A stretch of 15,845 nt of DNA from Sedimentisphaerales bacterium (GTDB lineage: Bacteria > Planctomycetota > Phycisphaerae > Sedimentisphaerales > SG8-4), in NCBI GenBank assembly GCA_016928975.1, contig JAFGJR010000037.1, positions 1 through 15,845 of the forward strand, in the 5' to 3' direction. Below, piece after piece: positions 1 to 6,038 of the stretch. Made by a program: the position numbers and the translations under genes. Each line of letters starts with the position of its first letter. The stretch's first letter is position 1. Under the pieces are notes generated by a model. The model saw only the letters and a list, made by a program, of their open reading frames with translations, was not told the DNA's origin and did no database searches.

Positions 1-9
1 CGCGCGCAC

Positions 10-40
10 AAAAAGAGCCGAAGTCTGGCAACTTCGGCTC
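10..40 (-). terminator. Rho-independent terminator, minus strand
   Basis: A perfect 10-bp inverted repeat, GAGCCGAAGT (15-24) and ACTTCGGCTC (31-40), encloses a 6-nt loop. Positions 10-14 are AAAAA, so a minus-strand transcript would have the hairpin followed by five U residues, the classic intrinsic terminator layout. It would end transcripts coming from the cupin gene about 250 nt upstream, or a separate short RNA covering 45-100. The plus strand has no T-run after the stem, so it is probably one-directional. Confidence 0.75.
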
Positions 41-44
41 CTGT

Positions 45-100
45 GAGACAGCCTCTCAATGCTGAATATAGAACAGGTTTATGATCTATATGGCTGTCTC
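45..100 (-). other. compound hairpin next to the terminator, possible structured RNA
   Basis: GAGACAGCC (45-53) pairs perfectly with GGCTGTCTC (92-100). Nested inside, ATATAGA (66-72) pairs with TCTATAT (85-91). The two stems are continuous on one side (91/92) and separated by a 12-nt bulge on the other (54-65), with a 12-nt apical loop (73-84). On the minus strand this structure comes immediately before the terminator at 10-40, so it is either a structured 3' untranslated region of the cupin transcript or the body of a small RNA. I do not recognise it as a known RNA family. Strand choice rests only on the neighbouring terminator. Confidence 0.4.
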
Positions 101-291
101 AAGAACCAAGATATAGAAGAAAAGAGCACGTAATACTACATGAGTATTCTACCCGGCGGCGGCCTTCCTGGCAACCCTTTTCCCACAGAAAGTCGGCCTT
201 TTCGCTGTTCCTCATCTCGCAGAGCGGATGTCTCACAAGTCCTGTGGGGTCGGCTACTTATGAGCACTCTACGTCTCTCCGACGGGCTCGG

Positions 292-663
292 TCAGTGAGC
301 CGCGTGGTGAGCTTCCTCGGGTTGCCCTTTCTCAGTGCCGGCGGGGGCCACGCAGTAGACATATGTCAGGGCCGTCGGGCCGGTGTTGCGGACGTCGTGC
401 AGCGTCTCGGGCGGGATGTACGCGGCCCTTCCTGCTCCCACGGCGAGACGATTCTTGTCTGCGATCAGGAGCTCGCCCTGGCCGGCGAGGAAGACGAGCA
501 GTTCCTCGTGGTGCTTGGTGCTGTGCTGCCCGCAGGCTTCCCCGGGCTTGAGGTGGACCCTGCCGGACCGCATCCCGTGAGTCTGCGGCTGGCCCTCCAG
601 GATTCGCTGGTACTCGGGCTTGTCGTTCAGGCTGACGACGAGGACTTCTTGTGCTGCCGCCAT
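292..663 (-). CDS. small cupin-domain protein
   Basis: A 123-residue protein with a single conserved cupin beta-barrel. Cupin motif 1 is visible around residues 37-60 (PGEACGQHSTKHHEELLVFL), supplying His and Glu residues of the kind that bind a divalent metal. Motif 2 is around residues 76-95 (GRAAYIPPETLHDVRNTGP), with the third His. The length is normal for a stand-alone cupin, and there is no signal peptide, so it is predicted to be cytoplasmic. The start is well supported: AAGGAG lies 7 nt upstream of the ATG on the minus strand. The C-terminal tail is His-rich (EEAHHAAH). It diverges from the His-rich transporter gene at 827, so the two may respond to the same metal signal. Substrate or enzymatic role cannot be read from the sequence; small cupins include mannose-6-phosphate isomerase-like, dioxygenase and sensor proteins. 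Confidence 0.85.
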   Translation of the reverse strand: MAAAQEVLVVSLNDKPEYQRILEGQPQTHGMRSGRVHLKPGEACGQHSTKHHEELLVFLAGQGELLIADKNRLAVGAGRAAYIPPETLHDVRNTGPTALTYVYCVAPAGTEKGQPEEAHHAAH

Positions 664-709
664 CGTTTCTCCTTGCAGTGTATGGGCCGTGGCTTAGTAT
701 CAGTGCCGT

Positions 710-738
710 TAGATAAGGATTTGAAGCCTCGATGTCAA
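710..738 (-). promoter_or_regulatory. sigma70-like promoter of the cupin gene
   Basis: On the minus strand a perfect -35 hexamer TTGACA (738-733) is followed after 17 nt by TATCTA (715-710), a weak -10. The cupin ATG is 47 nt downstream at 663. It overlaps the predicted plus-strand promoter at 721-749, so the two divergent genes would compete for polymerase or share control. Confidence 0.45.
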
Positions 739-749
739 CCATCCATACT
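721..749 (+). promoter_or_regulatory. sigma70-like promoter of the NicO-like transporter gene
   Basis: TTGAAG (721-726) and CATACT (744-749) are separated by 17 nt; each matches 4 of 6 consensus bases. It points to the ATG at 827 and leaves a leader of about 70 nt. GTATG elements lie directly downstream of the -10, where a repressor would block initiation. Confidence 0.35.
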
Positions 750-774
750 GATTCCTCGTATGCATTCGAGTATG
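744..774. promoter_or_regulatory. candidate metalloregulator operator (CATAC/GTATG cluster)
   Basis: Three copies of the same pentamer occur in 31 bp: CATAC at 744-748 and GTATG at 758-762 form an inverted repeat with a 9-nt spacer, and GTATG recurs at 770-774, 12 bp on. GTATG resembles the half-site of the E. coli NikR operator (GTATGA-N16-TCATAC), but the spacing is different. Because nikR is in the window and the downstream gene encodes a His-rich metal-transporter-like protein, I propose this as a metal-responsive site; the assignment is inference. Confidence 0.3.
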
Positions 775-826
775 CTTGGCTTCGGTTCGCCTGGCCAGTT
801 GGACCGCGTTGGAGTAATCAAAGGCG

Positions 827-1546
827 ATGACGCAAGAACTCAGGGCACTGGTAATAGCCGCCGCCTCAATAGGATTCTTCCACACGTTGCTCGGACCTGA
901 TCACTACCTGCCGTTCATTATGATGTCCTGGGCTCGAAGGTGGTCCAATGCCAAAACCGCCGTGATCACGTTTCTCTGCGCGCTCGGACACATCGGCAGC
1001 TCCGTAGTGCTGGGTCTGTCCGGCGTCGCGCTGGGCCTGGCCGTCGAGAGTCTGACGGGGGCCGAGTCCATCCGTGGTCGAATCGCCGCATGGCTGCTCA
1101 TCGCGTTTGGCCTGGCCTACCTGATCTGGGGGATTCGGCACAGCTACCGCAACCGACCTCATCAGCACCCGCACTCTCACGCCGCGGGCGAAGGCCGCAG
1201 CCATGTGCATCCCCATAGCCACTTCGGCGGGCACACGCACGTGCACGACGTCGAGTCGATGAAGAGCCTCACGCCGTGGATCCTTTTCACGATCTTCGTC
1301 TTCGGGCCGTGCGAGCCGCTGATCCCGTTCCTGATGTACCCGGCGGCCAAGGGCAGCCTCTTCGGTCTGCTCCTCGTGACCGCCGTCTTCGGCGCCACGA
1401 CCACGGCCACGATGCTCGCCGCGGTCTTCCTCGGCAAGACGGGCGTCAACTTCCTGCCGCTGCGCGGCCTCCAGCGTTACACCCACGCCGTGGCCGGCGC
1501 CACAATCCTCCTGTGCGGCCTGGCCATCGAATTCCTGGGGCTGTAG
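827..1546 (+). CDS. TauE/SafE-NicO-like membrane transporter with a His-rich loop
   Basis: A 239-residue integral membrane protein with about six hydrophobic segments. Residues 19-26 read HTLLGPDH, resembling the HxxxxPDH/HxxxADH metal-site motif in the first helix of the NiCoT, RcnA and UreH-like families. Residues 105-140 form a cytoplasmic or periplasmic loop with 12 histidines, mostly as HxH pairs, typical of nickel, cobalt or zinc binding. Helices then resume with FGPCEPLIPFL (about 160-170), containing the Cys-Pro pair common in these transporters. Automated pipelines usually call such proteins 'sulfite exporter TauE/SafE family' or 'urease accessory UreH domain'. The His loop and nearby nikR favour nickel or cobalt transport; direction (efflux or uptake) is not determined. 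AAAGGCG lies directly before the ATG and GGAG about 12 nt upstream. Confidence 0.8.
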   Translation: MTQELRALVIAAASIGFFHTLLGPDHYLPFIMMSWARRWSNAKTAVITFLCALGHIGSSVVLGLSGVALGLAVESLTGAESIRGRIAAWLLIAFGLAYLIWGIRHSYRNRPHQHPHSHAAGEGRSHVHPHSHFGGHTHVHDVESMKSLTPWILFTIFVFGPCEPLIPFLMYPAAKGSLFGLLLVTAVFGATTTATMLAAVFLGKTGVNFLPLRGLQRYTHAVAGATILLCGLAIEFLGL

Positions 1547-1845
1547 CACCTCGGTCTTACGCAGTGCTGCCGGTGTCGCCCTACTTCTCCGTCCCTGCGA
1601 CGACTGCCTTGCATGCGTGCCCAGGACCAGACACCTTCCTCAGTTGAGTTTGATTTCATTTGCCAGAACACGCGCACGCTGCTATCCTGACTACGGATGA
1701 TTGGACATGGATGCCGAAGGTTGGCCTACATTCGCGTAGAGCCGCGACAGGTTGCCAGGTCGTGAAACGCCATGAGGTGAATGCGCCCAGAGTGGTCACA
1801 ATGGCAGTGTGAGAACATAGGCTATATCGAGGAAGTGCCAGAGGA
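1547..1845. other. intergenic region before the restriction-modification operon
   Basis: A stretch of 299 bp with no convincing gene. The plus strand has only very short open frames (for example 22 codons from 1697), and the minus-strand frames have no ribosome-binding site or recognisable product. No controller (C) protein gene was found here. It contains the candidate promoter at 1660-1688. Confidence 0.6.
1660..1688 (+). promoter_or_regulatory. sigma70-like promoter of the restriction-modification operon
   Basis: TTGCCA (1660-1665, 5 of 6 matches) is followed after 17 nt by TATCCT (1683-1688, 4 of 6). It would give a leader of about 150 nt ahead of the endonuclease GTG start at 1846. No other hexamer pair of similar quality was seen in this intergenic region. 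Confidence 0.4.
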
Positions 1846-2772
1846 GTGCCCGAGGATTGCCGGCTCATCACGGCGGTGCGCTCCACCCAGGACGGAGAAC
1901 GGGATTTGCATCTCCAACAGACCAAAGCCAAGAGTAGAGTATCCGGCGGCCCGCAGTATTTCTTTCACGCGTTGGCGGATCACGTTAAGGAGTTCCTTCG
2001 GAATCGCGGAGCCTGCCCGGTGGTGTTGCAGACTCCTTACGGCATAGCCCACAGCGCCTTCATGGCTGTGGACAAAGACCACAAGCTTGCCAGGGATGGA
2101 AAAGTAGTCGAGGGCAAGGTAGGACATGATCGTATTCAGCAGGCTGGCGGCGATCAGTCCATCGGAGAGGCAATCCGCTACTGGTATGGAATCCGGGCAG
2201 GGCGCGACTTCGAGCGGATCGAGGTCGAGGTGGCCATCCATCCTGACGGCCACTTCATTCTTGTCCCGACATCTGTTACGCTGAGGAGGGCGACACGTCC
2301 AAAGGTTCTGGAGAAGGTAATCGCGCCGTTGTCATTCCATCGCGACTATCAGAGCAAGTTATGGAGACAACAGATCGACCTGCAACGCAAGAAATTCCCC
2401 TCCGATGTCGCCTGGGCAGCATCGCAGGTGAGGCGTGTGGTGTCCGAACACTGTGCGCCTACGGCCAAGAACATTCTGGAGTCAGACCTCCTTCGAACGG
2501 CAGGCGCGCTGAGCAGACTCGGCCTTGACTTGGGACCCTATCTTGGCACGGGATATGACTGCATGGACAGCACGTTTCAATTTCTTGGCCTGCCGATGTA
2601 CACGTGCCCGGTGGAGATCAAGATTCAGTCGAAGGGATTCAACTATCAGGTGACACAGTACCCGAAGCTCCCTCGGGCCGTAGTCTTGTGCATGGACCAC
2701 AACTTCGTCAATCCGCCGGAACACATTGACTTCATTGCTCTGCCTGTCCTGGCAGACTGCCTGGATCATTGA
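1846..2772 (+). CDS. putative Type II restriction endonuclease, PD-(D/E)XK fold
   Basis: A 308-residue protein that I do not recognise by overall sequence, called an endonuclease from context and a C-terminal motif. Residues 236-259 contain GYDCMDS (D238, D241) followed about 17 residues later by PVEIK (E257, K259), the D...ExK spacing of a PD-(D/E)XK nuclease active site, flanked by short predicted beta strands and TFQF. The N-terminal 200 residues (including RIEVEVAIHPDGHFILVP, about 125-142) would be the recognition region. The GTG start at 1846 is the first possible start after an in-frame stop at 1810-1812, with GAGGA both adjacent and 12 nt upstream; a later ATG cannot be excluded. The stop TGA abuts the methyltransferase ATG, so the genes are translationally coupled. 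Base composition looks less GC-rich than the flanks, in keeping with transfer. Confidence 0.7.
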   Translation: MPEDCRLITAVRSTQDGERDLHLQQTKAKSRVSGGPQYFFHALADHVKEFLRNRGACPVVLQTPYGIAHSAFMAVDKDHKLARDGKVVEGKVGHDRIQQAGGDQSIGEAIRYWYGIRAGRDFERIEVEVAIHPDGHFILVPTSVTLRRATRPKVLEKVIAPLSFHRDYQSKLWRQQIDLQRKKFPSDVAWAASQVRRVVSEHCAPTAKNILESDLLRTAGALSRLGLDLGPYLGTGYDCMDSTFQFLGLPMYTCPVEIKIQSKGFNYQVTQYPKLPRAVVLCMDHNFVNPPEHIDFIALPVLADCLDH

Positions 2773-4371
2773 ATGAATCGTGCTGATATTCATCCTATTC
2801 TTGATGCCATTCCCGCTGCTCGCCAACAGGATGCTCGACACTATGGCGCACATCCGTATTTCACTCGCCGACCGCCGAATGTCGTGCGCGCCTATATCGA
2901 GAGATACTCCCGCGAAGGGGATGTCGTGTTAGATCCTTTCGGTGGGACAGGAGTCACGGCTGTAGAGGCGATGCTGTTGGGGCGGAAGGCTATCCACAAC
3001 GATTTGAACCCTTTCGCCAACTTCATCGCGCAGAATATCGGGGACACCACCCTGCGATCGGTATTCCTGTTACGTGAAGCATTCTATCGTGTGCAGCGCA
3101 AGTGCGCCCAGACGCTTGCCGAAATCGAAGGCAGTGAAGGGGCCGCTAAGCAATGGTTGAAGCAGCTTCCCCTGCCGGAGAATATTCGGTTGCCAAGAAC
3201 GTCGGATGCGGAATTCTTCCATGAGATGTTCACGCCGCGCCAACTTGCTGGACTATCTCTAATCAAAGAGGCAATTGACGAGGAGACGGAGGCTGTTGTT
3301 CGCGGCGCGTTGCTGCTAGCATGGTCGGCCTCGGTGGCGAAGCTCAACAGGACTTTTCTCTCGGCAAGAGGACGCGCTCCCAGCCGTGGTGGTTCAAGCA
3401 TCTTCAGCATTTATCGGTATAAGCTTGCCTCTCAGTGCGTGGAACTGCCGATCTGGGAGACGTTTCGCGGTCGCTTCTTGAACGTGGTGGCCGCCAAAGA
3501 GGAAGTCCTACAGAAACGCGACTGTTGGGAGAGGCTTTCCCTGGGAGCCCGAACACTCGACAGTCGGCGTGATCTTCGAGTCATGGCCCATGATGCGGCC
3601 GATCTTGATCAGGTGCTCAGGCCAGGCAGCGTGGATTATATTTTCACAGATCCACCATATGGTGCGTTCATAGGTTACCTTGATCTCTCAATTCTCTGGA
3701 ATCATTGGCTTGGCTTCCCGACCACTGATGAGGCACGCGAGCGTGAGACTATCGTCGGCGGGGAACTCGACCATACGGATGATCACTACAAACGGAGTCT
3801 GGCAAGGAGTATCCGGACTTGTCTGCGTCTATTGCATCCGGACCGTTGGTTCTCTATCGTCTTTCAGCACTGGGACGTTAGTTACTTTGCCACGATCCTC
3901 GAAACCGCGAGCGAGGCGGGCGCGGAACTGAAAGCGGCGATTATTCAGACAGGCAATGTCATCTGGTCGATGCACAAGAAAAAGAACTCTGAGAGTGTTC
4001 TTGCGGGGGAGATGATCATTACCTTCTACAAGCCCACTGGGGCCAGGAGGAAGAGAAAGGTACCAGACAAACACAGTGCTGAAGGCAATTCGGCTGCTGT
4101 ACTTTCAGATGTCTTTGAAACTTGCCTCAGCAATGGTGATAACGCATTCACGAGCGAGGCTCTATTCAACCGTCTGGTGATCGAGATGTGGAACCGACGT
4201 GCCTTGGGTTGCCTTGCACTAGACCGGCGTGAATTCGTCAGCCGTTTGAAGGAGCGAGGTTGGACTTACAACACTCGGACCCACCTTTGGACAAAAGGTG
4301 AGGAATTGGTTGGAAATGCGTGCACAATGGGCGATACACCCTGTTTCCCATCGATGGCATCTAACAAATGA
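2773..4371 (+). CDS. DNA methyltransferase of a Type II restriction-modification system
   Basis: A 532-residue SAM-dependent DNA methyltransferase. The N-terminus has a motif X-like stretch (HPYFTRRPPNVVRAYIERYS, about 28-47), then SAM-binding motif I DPFGGTG at residues 54-60 and an acidic end of strand 2 (HNDLNP, about 75-80). The catalytic motif IV is DPPYG at 293-297. Motif I before motif IV with some 230 residues between resembles the alpha arrangement, in which the inserted segment holds target recognition; DPPY favours N6-adenine over N4-cytosine methylation. A further C-terminal segment of about 100 residues (around 430-520) ends in a helical and aromatic region (WNRRALGCLALDRREFVSRL) of unknown role. 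It starts immediately after the endonuclease stop. It protects host DNA from the 1846-2772 product; the recognition site cannot be read from sequence. Confidence 0.88.
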   Translation: MNRADIHPILDAIPAARQQDARHYGAHPYFTRRPPNVVRAYIERYSREGDVVLDPFGGTGVTAVEAMLLGRKAIHNDLNPFANFIAQNIGDTTLRSVFLLREAFYRVQRKCAQTLAEIEGSEGAAKQWLKQLPLPENIRLPRTSDAEFFHEMFTPRQLAGLSLIKEAIDEETEAVVRGALLLAWSASVAKLNRTFLSARGRAPSRGGSSIFSIYRYKLASQCVELPIWETFRGRFLNVVAAKEEVLQKRDCWERLSLGARTLDSRRDLRVMAHDAADLDQVLRPGSVDYIFTDPPYGAFIGYLDLSILWNHWLGFPTTDEARERETIVGGELDHTDDHYKRSLARSIRTCLRLLHPDRWFSIVFQHWDVSYFATILETASEAGAELKAAIIQTGNVIWSMHKKKNSESVLAGEMIITFYKPTGARRKRKVPDKHSAEGNSAAVLSDVFETCLSNGDNAFTSEALFNRLVIEMWNRRALGCLALDRREFVSRLKERGWTYNTRTHLWTKGEELVGNACTMGDTPCFPSMASNK

Positions 4372-4428
4372 TGGGGATGCTCGTTGCCGTCTCCCCCTTC
4401 ACTTCCAGGTGGGAGAGGTGCACTATGC

Positions 4429-4842
4429 TCAAGCGGTCTCGGTGGCGAGGAGGTTGATGCGGCCGAGCTTGACGCCTTTGAGGCTGATGATGTTCTCCGC
4501 CGTCTTGTTGATCTCGCCGACCAGTCCGCGCAGCACGATCACCTCCAGGCAGTTGTGCTGGTCGAGGTGGATGTGCATGGAGGAGATGACTTGCAGGAAA
4601 TGGGAATGTTGCAGGTCCGCCAGCATTGCCATCAGCTTCGTCGAATGATGCTCGTAGACCAGGAACACGGCGGCCACCGCCTGGGCCTTCGGATTGCCTA
4701 ATCGGTCGGCGCTGATCTGCTGGCGGATCAGGTCCCGCAGGGCCTCCGACCGGCTTGCATAGCCTTTTCGGGCGATCACGCCGTCGAATGCTGCCAGCAA
4801 CTCCTTCTCCAGCGATACGCCTATGCGATCAATGTGACTCAT
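4429..4842 (-). CDS. nikR: nickel-responsive transcriptional regulator NikR
   Basis: A 137-residue protein with the NikR architecture. Residues 1-45 form the ribbon-helix-helix DNA-binding domain (RIGVSLEKELLAAFDGVI, then YASRSEALRDLIRQQ). The C-terminal ACT-like domain carries all four nickel ligands of the E. coli protein at identical spacing: H79, H90, H92 and C98, equivalent to H76, H87, H89 and C95. It acts as a tetramer that binds operator DNA when nickel is available and usually represses nickel uptake. Length matches the family. GGGGAA sits about 6 nt before the ATG. It converges on the methyltransferase gene and diverges from the cation ABC transporter operon at 5049, the obvious candidate target. 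Its promoter region carries an inverted repeat, so autoregulation is possible. Confidence 0.92.
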   Translation of the reverse strand: MSHIDRIGVSLEKELLAAFDGVIARKGYASRSEALRDLIRQQISADRLGNPKAQAVAAVFLVYEHHSTKLMAMLADLQHSHFLQVISSMHIHLDQHNCLEVIVLRGLVGEINKTAENIISLKGVKLGRINLLATETA

Positions 4843-4897
4843 TTTCGTTCCCCGATGCCGAAAACGCCCGTGGCCGGTCTCTTCATGGTCCGTTGGC

Positions 4898-4916
4898 GTA
4901 TTCTACCTCCCGATAC
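4898..4916. promoter_or_regulatory. inverted repeat overlapping the nikR -10 box
   Basis: GTAT (4898-4901) and ATAC (4913-4916) form an inverted repeat with an 11-nt spacer that covers the predicted nikR -10 and part of its spacer. The half-site is like that of known NikR operators (GTAT[G]), but the spacing is shorter than the N16 of E. coli. It is a candidate autoregulatory site. Confidence 0.3.
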
Positions 4917-4927
4917 TTTTTTTTCAA
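4900..4927 (-). promoter_or_regulatory. sigma70-like promoter of nikR
   Basis: On the minus strand TTGAAA (4927-4922, 5 of 6) and TAGAAT (4905-4900, 5 of 6) are separated by 16 nt; the spacer begins with an A-tract. The nikR ATG is 57 nt downstream. This is one of the best promoter matches in the window. Confidence 0.6.
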
Positions 4928-4943
4928 ATCGAGGATTTTCCTC

Positions 4944-4972
4944 TTGGCGCGGTAGCACGATTCCACTATTAG
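4944..4972 (+). promoter_or_regulatory. sigma70-like promoter of the metal transporter operon
   Basis: TTGGCG (4944-4949) and TATTAG (4967-4972), each 4 of 6 consensus bases, are 17 nt apart and point towards the operon starting at 5049. The first copy of a 28-bp direct repeat covers the spacer and -10, and the second copy lies in the early transcribed region, an arrangement expected for repression. Confidence 0.4.
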
Positions 4973-5018
4973 TATGCGCACTCTGTGGCGTAGCACGGTT
5001 CTGTCAGGATTATGCGCA
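4953..5018. repeat. pair of 28-bp direct repeats, candidate operator
   Basis: Two 28-bp copies at 4953-4980 and 4991-5018, starting 38 bp apart. Both begin TAGCACG-R-TTC and end TATGCGCA; the middle eight or so bases differ. Conservation at both ends with a free centre is what a dimeric or two-domain regulator site looks like. They lie only in the nikR/operon intergenic region, over the predicted operon promoter. The regulator is unknown; NikR is the nearest candidate, but the sequence is not a textbook NikR box. Confidence 0.55.
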
Positions 5019-5048
5019 AATCGGGGCTTGGGGGCTGGAGGTAGGAGC

Positions 5049-6008
5049 ATGAGAGACTGGATAGTTCTGATTGTACTGGCGGGTCTTATGATCGGGGGCA
5101 CTGGGTGGGCCGACGAGCCAACCGTGGCGCCGGTGACGCATCGCCAGCTTCAGGCGGTGGATGCGAGTGGCGTAGGGACGTATGCCGCATCGGACAAGGT
5201 CACCATCACTGGCGTCATCTTGAACAACCCCGAGGAGATCCTCGATCCTGCGCCGGGGCCGGACACGGGATACATGGGCGGCCAGTGGCAGATCTACGTC
5301 CAGGGTCAGGGCGAAGATCATGGCGGGACCGCCGTGTACATGGGACAATACTATGCGAAAGTGGGAGGATCGGGCAACTATGGCGATGAGGACTGGCTCG
5401 CCGAATTGTCCCGCATCGATCACGACCCGAATACGGGCTACACGTTCGCCGCCGGCGACAAGGTGAGAGTGACTGGTTGGTACAAGTTCTACAAGGGCAA
5501 GATCAACGTCAATGAGAAGCATCAGGTCGAGTCCCTGTTTGACTTGCGGATCGAGCTGGTCGAGCCGGCCGCCGGCTTGCCTCAACCGGGACTCATTATC
5601 TTGGACATGGTGAAAGACGCCAACAATCAGTTCCTTTTCGACCAGGCCAGGTTGACGGGTTGCGAGTATTACCAGGGGACACTGGTGCGAGTCAACGACG
5701 TTAACGTCGTTGATCCCAATGGCTGGGGTCCCGATGGGACTATCGAGGTCATGGACAAGACCGGTCGCTCATTCCCCGTGAAACTCGGCATTGGCTACGG
5801 CTTCACCCGGTATGCCTGTCCGACGGGGCAAATCAGCGTCATCGGTATCTTCGATCAGGAGAGCTCGGGATACATGGTCTGTCAGGATGGATATCGGCTC
5901 TGGGTGCCGAACTACGACGGCAATGGCCTGGTGCTGACCGATCGCGGACACAGAAGAGGCAATCAGCCCTGCGACGTGAGCCCGGACTCCGGCTCGCTGG
6001 GGGAATGA
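5049..6008 (+). CDS. exported beta-rich protein, first gene of the metal transporter operon
   Basis: A 319-residue protein when started at the ATG at 5049, preceded by GGAGGTAGGAG at ideal distance; the open frame extends 25 codons further upstream but those lack a ribosome-binding site and would spoil the signal peptide. Residues 1-21 (MRDWIVLIVLAGLMIGGTGWA) are a Sec signal peptide with likely cleavage before DEP. The mature part looks like two similar beta-barrel units: KVTITGVILNNPEEIL (about 48-63) through KVRVTGWYKFYKGKINV, then a second unit with GTLVRVNDVNVVD and SVIGIFDQESSGYMV. The VxVTG pattern before each strand resembles OB-fold domains found in secreted nuclease-like and binding proteins. 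No catalytic motif or His-rich metal site is evident. It is 30 nt from the pseudopilin gene and is probably a periplasmic or surface partner of the transporter; function unknown. Confidence 0.75.
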   Translation: MRDWIVLIVLAGLMIGGTGWADEPTVAPVTHRQLQAVDASGVGTYAASDKVTITGVILNNPEEILDPAPGPDTGYMGGQWQIYVQGQGEDHGGTAVYMGQYYAKVGGSGNYGDEDWLAELSRIDHDPNTGYTFAAGDKVRVTGWYKFYKGKINVNEKHQVESLFDLRIELVEPAAGLPQPGLIILDMVKDANNQFLFDQARLTGCEYYQGTLVRVNDVNVVDPNGWGPDGTIEVMDKTGRSFPVKLGIGYGFTRYACPTGQISVIGIFDQESSGYMVCQDGYRLWVPNYDGNGLVLTDRGHRRGNQPCDVSPDSGSLGE

Positions 6009-6038
6009 AGTACGAGCAGTGGTAGGCGGTTTGCACGG

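Noticed and set aside
99..215. 38-codon minus-strand ORF upstream of the terminator
   Set aside because: No good ribosome-binding site, no similarity recognised, and its end overlaps the 45-100 hairpin; more likely non-coding.
664..826. nickel/cobalt or cobalamin riboswitch ahead of the transporter
   Set aside because: The leader after the predicted promoter is only about 70 nt and I see no conserved riboswitch core elements.
244..900. 218-codon plus-strand open frame over the cupin gene
   Set aside because: It is antisense to a well-supported cupin gene, has no ribosome-binding site and no recognisable product; GC-rich DNA produces such frames by chance.
866..1549. 227-codon minus-strand open frame
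   Set aside because: Antisense to the NicO-like membrane protein; composition is charge- and His-biased as expected for a shadow.
1822..2253. 143-codon minus-strand open frame at the start of the endonuclease gene
   Set aside because: Considered as an antisense or controller gene, but it lacks a helix-turn-helix pattern and overlaps the endonuclease reading frame.
4391..4415. CTCCC/GGGAG hairpin between the converging methyltransferase and nikR genes
   Set aside because: The stem is only 5 bp with no T-run on either strand, too weak to call a terminator.
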